A stretch of DNA of 5,519 nucleotides from Pseudomonadota bacterium (lineage in GTDB: Bacteria > Pseudomonadota > Alphaproteobacteria > Azospirillales > Azospirillaceae): assembly GCA_023412175.1 (NCBI GenBank), contig JAEYOB010000743.1, positions 1 through 5,519 of the forward strand, written 5' to 3'. Made by a program: the position numbers and the translations under genes. This document shows positions 1 through 5,458 of this stretch, piece by piece; positions within the stretch are counted from its first letter, which is position 1; each line of letters opens with the position of its first letter. Under the pieces are notes generated by a model, which was given only the letters and a program-made list of their open reading frames with translations, was not told the DNA's origin and made no database searches.

Positions 1-621
1 GCCGTAGGCTTGTGGAGCGGTTGCCGAGGCCGGCGCGACGACGGGCAGGAGGCGGTCGGCGCCGGTACGGCCGCGCGCCGTCAGGAGAGTGCGGAACAGG
101 GTTGCCAGCGACCGGACCTGCGACGCCAGGGAGGCCAGACGGCCGCCGGCAGACAATGCGCGGGTGAAGGCCGCCTGGGCGCTGGTATCCGCCCGGCTGG
201 CCGCTTGGGCCACGGCGTGGCCGGTGTCCCTGGTGACGGTGTGACGGCCGGGCGGGGTGTACTCCAGGAACTCGATGGAGAACTGCGCCAAGCCCAGCGC
301 GCCGATGTTCTCCGCCACCGACCAAGCCTTGACCACCACTTGGAACGTGTCGCCCCAGAGGTCCACGTACTCGCCATGGCCCTTCTCCTCCAGGGCCTTG
401 ATGAGCGCCTTCTTGTCGTCCAGCCAGCGCGGGCCATTGAGGTAGGCGTCCACCGTGAAGGCGTGGGGGGTGCGCCCCAGATCCTCTGGGTATCCCTCAT
501 CGCGGTCGGGATAGAGGTGGTGGGCGATCCGGCGGCCACCCTTCATCGAGCGGGATGCCGTCTCGAACGCAACGCCACGGAAGGACGCAGTCTTGCGGAG
601 TTGATCGCGGTAGCCGGCCAT
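1..621 (-). CDS. DNA circularisation protein N, N-terminal part (partial)
   Basis: The frame starting at ATG 621 is open for 207 codons to the left edge, so the C-terminal part is missing; Mu gpN is about 490 residues as I recall. Residues 1-120 fit the DNA circularisation N-terminal domain (Mu gpN family): MAGYRDQLRKTASFRGVAFE, then GGRRIAHHLYPDRDEGYPEDLGR (27-49), FTVDAYLNGPRWLDDKKALIKALEEKG (53-79), a VDLWGDTFQVVV strand pair and a FSIEFLEYTPPG segment. From about residue 130 the chain is Ala-rich and helical (HAVAQAASRADTSAQAAF). Despite its name, which comes from Mu genetics, the protein is regarded as a tail/baseplate-associated structural component acting after the tape measure. The family often has a His-Pro pair before the Gly where this protein has Asp-Leu-Trp-Gly. 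The start is fixed by the GGAGG at 629-633 and the TGATG overlap. Confidence 0.9.
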   Translation of the reverse strand, partial: MAGYRDQLRKTASFRGVAFETASRSMKGGRRIAHHLYPDRDEGYPEDLGRTPHAFTVDAYLNGPRWLDDKKALIKALEEKGHGEYVDLWGDTFQVVVKAWSVAENIGALGLAQFSIEFLEYTPPGRHTVTRDTGHAVAQAASRADTSAQAAFTRALSAGGRLASLASQVRSLATLFRTLLTARGRTGADRLLPVVAPASATAPQAYG

Positions 622-2885
622 CAGTTGACCTCCGCCGGGCGAAGGCGCTGGGACACGGCCACCGCCGGGCTGGACGACTTGGACTGCGCCGAGGTGCCCT
701 GGGGCATGCCGCGGAAGTCCAGCAGCACCTCCACCTTGCCGGTGGTGCCGGCGATGGCCGCCTGCACCGCGGCGGCCAGTGCGGCGGCAGCTTCGGCGAT
801 GCCGGCAGCGGTTGCCGGAGCCGGACCAGCGGGCGTTGCCACCGGGGGTGATTTGGACACCGCACCCGGCGCAGGACTGGCGGGCGTGGTTGTTGCCGGT
901 GATTTGGACACTGCACCCGGCGGCCCCTCGGCGGCGGCCGACGAGGCCGCAGAGGGCTTCGACTTGGGCGTCAGGGCGGCGCGGCCGTTCTCCTGCGCCT
1001 GGGCGAAGCCGTCGCCGGGCTTGCGATCCTGCGATGCCGGCTTGGCGGTCTCGGCCGGTTGGGCCTTTTCGTTCCAGCCCATCCAACCGGCGACGGTGTC
1101 CAGCGGCGAGGAGACCTTGTCCCACAGACCCAGCACGTAGGCGACGGCGCTGTCCCACTTGGCGAGCACGTCATCCCACATGCCCAGCAGGAAGGCTTTC
1201 GGATCGTTCCAGGCTTTCCGCAGCACGTCCGCCGCCGCGGTCGCCTCCGCACTGACCCACGACTTGAAGGCTGCCATGGCTGTCATCGGGTCGTTCCACA
1301 GGTCGGTGAAGAAGCCTTTGACGGCCGACCAGTTGTCAATGAGCGAGGCAGAGGCTTGGCCGATGGGACCGGTCTGCCCGAGAAGATCCGGGATGTTGGC
1401 CCCCGCCTCGCCCCAGAGGGTGACGAAGTAGGATTTGACGGTGGCCCACTTGCCCTTGATCCAATCGGCGGCGGCGATGATGTGGCCGCCGATCCATCCG
1501 GCGGCCCGGCGCGCTGAACCCGCCGGGTCGGCCCACAAATCGACGAAGAAGCCTTTGACGGCCGACCAGTTGTCGATGATGAGGGCCGCGCCGATGGCGA
1601 GCCCCCCGACGATCAGGCCCACGGGGTTGGCTGCCAGCGCGGCAAAGAGCAGGCGCGCCCCCACCGTGGCGACGCGGAAGGCCGGGGCCAGGACGGTGAC
1701 GCCGGCGGTCAGACCGGCGATGGCCAGCGTGGTGGTGGGTGCGGCGTCGGCGGCGTCGGCCAACCAACCGACCAGCGGCGTGGCAATGTCCACCACCGCA
1801 CTGAAGGCCGGCAGCAGCGCCTTGCCCACGGATTGCGCCAGCTTCTCGGCCGCCGCGCGGAACGCCTTGGCCTTTTCGGTGGCGGTTTCCATCATGCGGT
1901 CGAAGTCGGTGTCCACCGTGCCCTTGCTGGTGGCGATGTCCTTCTTGAGCCGCTTGTACTCCTCCATGTTGGCGAGCATGGGCTTCAGGAAGTCCAAGAC
2001 CTGCTGGTCGCCGAACAAGCGGCTGAGCTTGAACGGGTCGCCCTTGGTCATCTTCTGGATCTGGACCAGAAGCGCCTCCATGGGGTTCTCGCCATTCTTC
2101 ATGGCGGTCGAGAGAACCTTCTTCAGGTTGACGCCGTGCTCCTTGAAGCGCTTCACCGTCTCCGGGGCGGTGGCCTTCGCCAGGAAGTTCTTCATGTTGT
2201 TGGCCGCCTCGCTGGGGTCGGCCGCGCCCTTCTTCGCGATCTGCAAGGCGGCGCCCAACGTCGCCACCGCCTCGGAGCCCTGGAGGCCCAGGCCCTTCGC
2301 CGCCGCGCCCAGCGTGGGAAAGTAGCGGGCCATGTCCTTCAGCTCGAAGGCGCCCTGCTTGCCGGCGAAGGCCAGCCGATCCAGTTCGGCCGACAAGTCG
2401 CCGGGCGACACGCCCAGCGTGTCCACCAGCACGAACGCCGTCTTGCTCAAGTCCTCGATGTCGGCTGAGGCGGCGGTGGCGGTGCGGCCCAGCGCGTAAA
2501 GGCTGGCCTGCGCCTTGTCGTTGGTCATGCCGGCCGAGACCAGGGCCGTATAGCCCTTCAGCAGCTCGGAGACCGACTGGTTGGTCTGCTCCGGCACGGC
2601 GAGCCGGCGGAGGTGCTGTTCGAGCCTCGCCACTTGGTCGCGGCTTAGGTCGGCGGTGATGCCGGCCTGCATCAGTGACCGCTCCAGCTCGGCAGCCTGG
2701 GTGCTGGCGGAGCGGAAGGCGTTCATGGACACCCAGGCGGACCCCACGTCGGCCAGCGTCTGGCCCAGCCCGCCGGCGGCACGGTCCATCTCGCCGAGGC
2801 CGGCCACCGCGTTGCCGATGGCAGCGCGGAAGCCACCCGCAAGGGCGGCTCCGATGACGATGGTTGTGCCGAGGGTGGCGGCCAT
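621..2885 (-). CDS. Tape measure protein (Mu gp42 position)
   Basis: This 754-residue protein is the longest in the window and follows the chaperone, as tape measure proteins do. It acts as a ruler inside the growing tail tube. Residues 60-240 resemble the TP901/PhageMin_Tail core: LMQAGITADLSRDQVARLEQHL, VSELLKGYTALVSAGM, then YFPTLGAAAKGLGL and ANNMKNFLAK. Residues 326-358 are a charged helix. Residues 384-437 hold two hydrophobic, probably membrane-inserting stretches. Residues 437-588 contain five W-x10-W motifs. A Pro/Ala/Ser/Lys linker (606-690) includes PGAVSKSP twice (656-663, 673-680). An Ala-rich helix (691-712) and a short VEVLLDFRGMPQGT strand region end the protein. AAGGA (complement of 2894-2898) lies eight bases before the ATG, inside the end of the long chaperone form. 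The TGA stop shares one base with the ATG of the next gene. No interruption is seen. Confidence 0.93.
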   Translation of the reverse strand: MAATLGTTIVIGAALAGGFRAAIGNAVAGLGEMDRAAGGLGQTLADVGSAWVSMNAFRSASTQAAELERSLMQAGITADLSRDQVARLEQHLRRLAVPEQTNQSVSELLKGYTALVSAGMTNDKAQASLYALGRTATAASADIEDLSKTAFVLVDTLGVSPGDLSAELDRLAFAGKQGAFELKDMARYFPTLGAAAKGLGLQGSEAVATLGAALQIAKKGAADPSEAANNMKNFLAKATAPETVKRFKEHGVNLKKVLSTAMKNGENPMEALLVQIQKMTKGDPFKLSRLFGDQQVLDFLKPMLANMEEYKRLKKDIATSKGTVDTDFDRMMETATEKAKAFRAAAEKLAQSVGKALLPAFSAVVDIATPLVGWLADAADAAPTTTLAIAGLTAGVTVLAPAFRVATVGARLLFAALAANPVGLIVGGLAIGAALIIDNWSAVKGFFVDLWADPAGSARRAAGWIGGHIIAAADWIKGKWATVKSYFVTLWGEAGANIPDLLGQTGPIGQASASLIDNWSAVKGFFTDLWNDPMTAMAAFKSWVSAEATAAADVLRKAWNDPKAFLLGMWDDVLAKWDSAVAYVLGLWDKVSSPLDTVAGWMGWNEKAQPAETAKPASQDRKPGDGFAQAQENGRAALTPKSKPSAASSAAAEGPPGAVSKSPATTTPASPAPGAVSKSPPVATPAGPAPATAAGIAEAAAALAAAVQAAIAGTTGKVEVLLDFRGMPQGTSAQSKSSSPAVAVSQRLRPAEVN
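629..633 (-). promoter_or_regulatory. Ribosome binding site of the N gene
   Basis: GGAGG lies seven bases before the ATG at 621, within the last codons of the tape measure gene. Together with the TGATG stop/start overlap it decides the N start and points to translational coupling. Confidence 0.8.
847..871 (-). repeat. 25-base linker repeat, copy 2
   Basis: This is the second copy of the PGAVSKSP-encoding unit (residues 673-680). It differs from 898-922 by a single silent C/T change. Confidence 0.8.
898..922 (-). repeat. 25-base linker repeat, copy 1
   Basis: This matches 847-871 at 24 of 25 bases with a 51-base (17-codon) offset. It encodes PGAVSKSP (residues 656-663) in the Pro/Ala-rich linker near the tape measure C-terminus. 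It looks like a small in-frame duplication in a flexible region. Confidence 0.8.
1308..1337 (-). repeat. 30-base direct repeat, copy 2, in the tape measure gene
   Basis: This is the partner of the repeat at 1545-1574, with all 30 bases the same. It encodes DNWSAVKGFF at residues 517-526, in the third of the five W-x10-W motifs. The 79-residue offset equals two ~40-residue periods of that motif. Confidence 0.9.
1545..1574 (-). repeat. 30-base direct repeat, copy 1, in the tape measure gene
   Basis: This stretch is identical over 30 bases to 1308-1337, exactly 237 bases (79 codons) away and in the same frame. Both copies encode DNWSAVKGFF (residues 438-447 and 517-526). The similarity continues at protein level through DLW and DP. 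It indicates internal duplication within the coding sequence, not a mobile element. Confidence 0.9.
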
Positions 2886-2889
2886 GGGG

Positions 2890-3311
2890 TCAGTCCTTCA
2901 CCTGTCGCTCGAGCGCCGCCCACCACGCCAGGAACTTGCGGGTGGGCATGGCGCACACGTCGGTCAGGCTTGTGCCGGTGGCGCGAGCGAGGCCGAGGAC
3001 GGCGTCCCGCACGTCGTCGGCGCCGCCTGGGAGTAGGGAAAATTTGCGATGTGACCCACGATGACGCGGTAGTCGTTGAGGGACACCCGGCGCAGCACGG
3101 CGACGGGCACGCCGCAGAGGTGGGCGGCGAGATAGGTCTCCAGCTTGGCCTGGTTGAGGTCGGCACGATCGGCCGCCGGGATGGCATCGAACGCATCGAG
3201 CTGTTCGCCGGCGGTCGGCTCACGCAGGGTGAAGCTGCGGTACTCGGCGTCGCCGTGCTTCACCGGGCGGGTCAGCGGGATGGTGATGGTGTAGGTGGCG
3301 TCGGGAATCAT
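2890..3311 (-). CDS. Tail assembly chaperone, -1 frameshifted long form
   Basis: The predicted fusion joins the first 91 codons of the short form (ATG at 3311 through TTT at 3039-3041) to 49 codons of the -1 frame. That frame resumes with TCC at 3039 and stops at TGA 2890-2892, giving 140 residues. The extension reads as a real helical protein: GGADDVRDAVLGLARATG, then SLTDVCAMPTRKFLAWWAALE and a KD end. It has no good start of its own, and it fills the gap up to four bases before the tape measure ATG. By analogy with lambda gpGT, the extra domain would recruit the major tube protein while the shared part coats the tape measure protein. The junction is predicted from the sequence and the product is not directly demonstrated here. 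Confidence 0.8.
2964..3311 (-). CDS. Tail assembly chaperone, short form (Mu gp41 position)
   Basis: Translated without frameshifting, this gene gives 115 residues starting MIPDATYTITIPLTRPVKHG. The pattern of a short beta-strand opening, 'FTLREPTAGEQLDAFD' (residues 27-42), then a helical LETYLAAHLCGVPVAVLRRVSLNDYRVIVGHI segment is typical of phage tail assembly (Mu gp41 / E41-type) proteins. These proteins bind the tape measure protein and prevent its aggregation until the tube polymerises; they are absent from the finished virion in the well-studied lambda system (gpG/gpGT). The last 24 residues after the slippery site (Pro/Ser/Ala-rich, ending APPAQA) look like meaningless out-of-frame sequence, which is expected of the short form. 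The gene lies between the tube and tape measure genes, the usual place for such chaperones. Confidence 0.85.
   Translation of the reverse strand: MIPDATYTITIPLTRPVKHGDAEYRSFTLREPTAGEQLDAFDAIPAADRADLNQAKLETYLAAHLCGVPVAVLRRVSLNDYRVIVGHIANFPYSQAAPTTCGTPSSASLAPPAQA
3039..3045 (-). promoter_or_regulatory. Slippery heptamer for -1 ribosomal frameshifting
   Basis: The minus strand reads A AAT TTT in the chaperone frame (codons 89-91 are GCA AAT TTT), a perfect X XXY YYZ heptamer. After a -1 slip the P-site AAT tRNA re-pairs on AAA and the A-site codon stays TTT. The -1 frame is then open to 2890. In this GC-rich sequence an A/T-only run of seven stands out. Eleven bases downstream the transcript can form a 7-bp stem (3021-3027 with 2998-3004, one G-U pair, 16-base loop) that could stimulate pausing; the spacing is a little longer than usual. 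Confidence 0.75.
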
Positions 3312-3315
3312 GTTT

Positions 3316-3321
3316 CCTCCT
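3316..3321 (-). promoter_or_regulatory. Ribosome binding site of the tail assembly chaperone gene
   Basis: A perfect AGGAGG lies four bases before the ATG at 3311, in the 14-base gap after the tube gene stop. It fixes that ATG as the chaperone start. It also excludes the much longer upstream reading in the same frame, which would run through the tube gene and into the sheath gene. Confidence 0.8.
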
Positions 3322-3325
3322 CCCC

Positions 3326-3682
3326 TTAGACCAGCTCGGCCGGGTCGCCCTTGAAGACGAGCTTCATGTCGCCGCCCTTGTCGTCGGCGGTCATCTCGGG
3401 CGGCTCGGTCAGGAAGGCGTTCTTCACGACGAAGGTCTGGCCGGTGTCGGCGCGGAAGGTGACCGTCGCGCCGGCGATGCTGCGGATGGCCTCCAGTGGC
3501 GTCTCCTTGGAGACGTTGACCGCGCACTCCACCGTGGCGGCCTTCAGCGCCTCGGTGTGGCCGATGGTGTAGGCGCCCTCCACCTCCTTGCGGGCGATGC
3601 CGCCGACGTTCAGCTTGGCGCCGGGCGCGGTGTCCAGCGTGGTGCCGTCGTAGGCGATTTGGGCGCGGCCCAGGTACTTCAT
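3326..3682 (-). CDS. Tail tube protein, Mu gpM-like
   Basis: The product is 118 residues, the length I recall for Mu gpM. Tube subunits stack as hexameric rings inside the sheath and form the channel for DNA. The sequence is a beta-rich small domain: an N-terminal MKYLGRAQIAYDG, then LDTAPGAKLNVGGIARKEVEG (residues 16-36), GATVTFRADTGQTFVVKNAFLTEPPEM (71-97), and a C-terminal GGDMKLVFKGDPAE (103-116). The N-terminal 'G.A.I..DG..L.t..GA.l..GG..R..v.G' pattern is the signature I recognise for Mu-type tube proteins. An AGGGGG stretch (complement of 3692-3697) ends nine bases before the ATG. The gene lies between the sheath and chaperone genes, as in Mu. Confidence 0.93.
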   Translation of the reverse strand: MKYLGRAQIAYDGTTLDTAPGAKLNVGGIARKEVEGAYTIGHTEALKAATVECAVNVSKETPLEAIRSIAGATVTFRADTGQTFVVKNAFLTEPPEMTADDKGGDMKLVFKGDPAELV

Positions 3683-3697
3683 GGCTTTGAACCCCCT

Positions 3698-5176
3698 TTA
3701 AACGCGGAACTGGACGAGCGAGGCCAGGACGCGGAGTTGGTTGACCAGATCCGGCGGCATCAGCAGGTTGAGGCGGTTCGGGTCGCTGTCGTCGCGCTCC
3801 ACCAGCAGGCCGGCCTTGAACGCCTCCACGTTCTCCAGCCAGCTGCGTGCCTCGCAGGCGCGCGCCCAGGCCAGCGCCTCGCCGCGCATGATGGAGGGCG
3901 TCACGATGGCTTGGCCGGGCGCGAAGTTCGTGCCGTCGTCGGCCAGCTTGTGGCGCGGGTAGCGCTGGGACACCCAGGCCCGCCAAGTCTGGCGCAGGAC
4001 GGAGAGCGTCGCCGGCGTCTCGGCGTCCAGATAGGACGGGTCGGGCAGGCCGTAGCCGTTGACCTGGTAGGTGGTGACCGTGCGCTCCACGGCGCAGCGG
4101 CCATCGGGCGCCACGGTGAGGGTGGCGATGCCGTCGTACAGCAGCAGGTTCCGCTCCTGCCGGGTGAAGCGGTCCTTCTCCGCCGGCGCCAGGATGCCGC
4201 GCAGGAGAAGGGTCTGGAGCGGCCGGGCCGGGTCAATGCCCAGATTGAAGGAGCACACCGCGCCATAGACGGCCGCCGCCTCGTAGGCCGGCGTCGGCGA
4301 GGCGTAGAGGCCGAGGACGGACAACACCTCGCTGTTGAGGCTGTTGCCCAGCGTGGTCAAGCCGGCGTGGTTGCCGGCCGCCGCCGCCCACACCTGCCCC
4401 TCGATCTGGCGCATCGCCGACCAGCGGTCGGTGAACTCTTCCACCACCATCGCGAGGTTCGCGGCGTCGGTGTACGGCAGGATCAGGTGGTGGTACTGCA
4501 CGTCGCCCAGCGCCACCAGGGCGGCGGTCAGGTCCGGGTTGCCGGTGCCGCCGGCCATGGGAGCGATGGTGACGGTCAGGCCGGCCGGCGTGGCCTCGCC
4601 CATGTGGTAGTTGACGCGCAGATCCAGGGCGCCGGCGGTCTCGCCCTTATGGCGGGCGGTCAAGGTCACCTTGCCGGTGTCCACGCCTTCCACCGCCCCG
4701 GTGACGGACAAGTCCGGGTTGGCGGTGACCGCCGCCGCCAGGTCGGTGGCGATGATGGCGGCGGTGGCGCCGGCGGCCACGCCCACCTGGACGCGCCGGC
4801 CGCCGATGTAGAGGTTGAGGGTGCCGGCGGCGCTGGCCGGGCCGGTGACGGTGACCGAACCGGTTGCGGCCTGGCCGGCCACGTTGTCGGCGACCGGCAG
4901 CACCCACAGGTCCGTTTCCGCGTTGGCGGTCTTGAAGGCCGCCACCATGGCCGCCAGCATGGAGCCGCGCCCACCCAGCGTCACGCCCTGGTCGGCAGCG
5001 GTGACACGCACCGGCACGTTGGCCGGCGCGGTGCCGGTGGGGAGCTTCTGGGCGATCAGAAGGACGCGCTGGGCGTCCTGCACGAGGCCCTTGTTGGCCT
5101 TGCTGTTGTCGAACTCGACATACTGGCCGGGCGTGCGCAGCGTCGTCGGGATCTGGGTGAAGCTGATACCGGACAT
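3698..5176 (-). CDS. Contractile tail sheath protein, Mu gpL-like
   Basis: This 492-residue protein is close to the length I recall for Mu gpL (about 495). Sheath subunits polymerise around the tail tube and contract on host binding to drive the tube through the envelope. An N-terminal segment (residues 1-30, with GISFTQIPTTLRTPGQYVEF) resembles the gpL start. Residues about 105-205 are rich in short Thr/Val/Gly beta strands (GSVTVTG, LNLYIGGRRVQVGV, GKVTLTARHKGE) and probably form a surface-exposed inserted domain. The region 215-330 contains ALGDVQYHHLILPYTD and ends in DPARPLQTLLLRGI. The C-terminal core (331-492) contains DRFTRQERNLLLYDGIATL and TTYQVNGYGLPDPSYLD, the part best conserved among gpL-type sheaths. 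The gene starts six bases after the gp38-like stop and ends 15 bases before the tube gene. It is intact, with no frameshift seen. Family assignment is from recognised motifs, length and gene order. Confidence 0.95.
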   Translation of the reverse strand: MSGISFTQIPTTLRTPGQYVEFDNSKANKGLVQDAQRVLLIAQKLPTGTAPANVPVRVTAADQGVTLGGRGSMLAAMVAAFKTANAETDLWVLPVADNVAGQAATGSVTVTGPASAAGTLNLYIGGRRVQVGVAAGATAAIIATDLAAAVTANPDLSVTGAVEGVDTGKVTLTARHKGETAGALDLRVNYHMGEATPAGLTVTIAPMAGGTGNPDLTAALVALGDVQYHHLILPYTDAANLAMVVEEFTDRWSAMRQIEGQVWAAAAGNHAGLTTLGNSLNSEVLSVLGLYASPTPAYEAAAVYGAVCSFNLGIDPARPLQTLLLRGILAPAEKDRFTRQERNLLLYDGIATLTVAPDGRCAVERTVTTYQVNGYGLPDPSYLDAETPATLSVLRQTWRAWVSQRYPRHKLADDGTNFAPGQAIVTPSIMRGEALAWARACEARSWLENVEAFKAGLLVERDDSDPNRLNLLMPPDLVNQLRVLASLVQFRV

Positions 5177-5182
5177 GGGGTC

Positions 5183-5458
5183 TTACTCCTTCGCCGGGGC
5201 GGTGGTCTTGGTGCGCCGGGGCGCCGTCTCGGCGGCGATCTCCGCCTCGGCCGCCGCGGGGCGCTCCGCGGCCTCGCGCGCCGCCTTGCCCTTGGCGATG
5301 GCCTCGGGCGAGGTCTTCACCACCTCGTTGCGGCCCAGCCGGCGGTGCCAGATGGGGGTGTCGCGCACGGCGTCGCCTTCGGGCGGCAGCGGGCGCATGT
5401 TGTCCGGGTCGCGGACGATGGAGCCCGGCTCGGCGGGCTTGACGTGGAGCGTCTTCAC
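5183..5458 (-). CDS. DUF2635 family protein, Mu gp38-like
   Basis: This is a 91-residue protein with a GTG start. The first half matches the DUF2635 pattern as I know it: an N-terminal VKPAEPG (residues 6-12), a PLPPEGDAV stretch (23-31) and a TPIWHRRL segment (34-41). Mu gp38 is the namesake and always sits just before the sheath gene, as here; its exact role in the tail is not established. From about residue 48 to the end the chain becomes a low-complexity Ala/Glu/Lys/Arg tail, which looks disordered and makes the protein longer than I expect for the family. The GTG start is chosen because it begins right before the conserved VKPA motif and overlaps the upstream stop; no ATG lies nearby. 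A weak GGAG (complement of 5470-5473) lies 11 bases upstream. Confidence 0.85.
   Translation of the reverse strand: MKTLHVKPAEPGSIVRDPDNMRPLPPEGDAVRDTPIWHRRLGRNEVVKTSPEAIAKGKAAREAAERPAAAEAEIAAETAPRRTKTTAPAKE
5186..5191 (-). promoter_or_regulatory. Ribosome binding site of the sheath gene
   Basis: AAGGAG lies nine bases before the ATG at 5176. It is formed by the last two sense codons (Lys-Glu) of the gp38-like gene, so ribosomes finishing that gene arrive directly at the sheath start. It supports the ATG at 5176 as the sheath start. Confidence 0.75.

Noticed and set aside
10..1140. Long plus-strand open frame (376 codons) opposite N and the tape measure C-terminus
   Set aside because: It is antisense to two recognised phage genes. 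Its composition (Arg/Ala/Gly-rich, no recognisable motif) is what GC-rich coding DNA gives on the opposite strand, and no ribosome binding site supports it.
1435..2325. Plus-strand open frame of 296 codons opposite the tape measure gene
   Set aside because: It lies wholly within the well-supported tape measure gene on the other strand and is explained by the scarcity of stop codons in GC-rich DNA.
3036..3042. T TTC CCT as an alternative slippery heptamer
   Set aside because: It overlaps the chosen site but is not in phase with the chaperone codons (TTT CCC TAC), so it does not meet the X XXY YYZ requirement for a -1 slip from that frame.
2723..3223. Overlapping minus-strand open frame spanning the chaperone and tape measure genes
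   Set aside because: It is in the third frame, neither the chaperone frame nor its -1 extension. It gives an Arg/Pro-rich sequence through the region where the -1 frame gives sensible protein.
3683..3697. The short sheath-tube gap as a possible terminator or promoter site
   Set aside because: It is only 15 bases long, holds a Shine-Dalgarno stretch, and shows no inverted repeat or promoter-like boxes.
2964..3986. 340-codon reading of the chaperone frame starting inside the sheath gene
   Set aside because: Only the part from the ATG at 3311 reads as a protein and has a perfect AGGAGG. The upstream part overlaps the tube and sheath genes and is Arg/Gly/Ala-rich noise.
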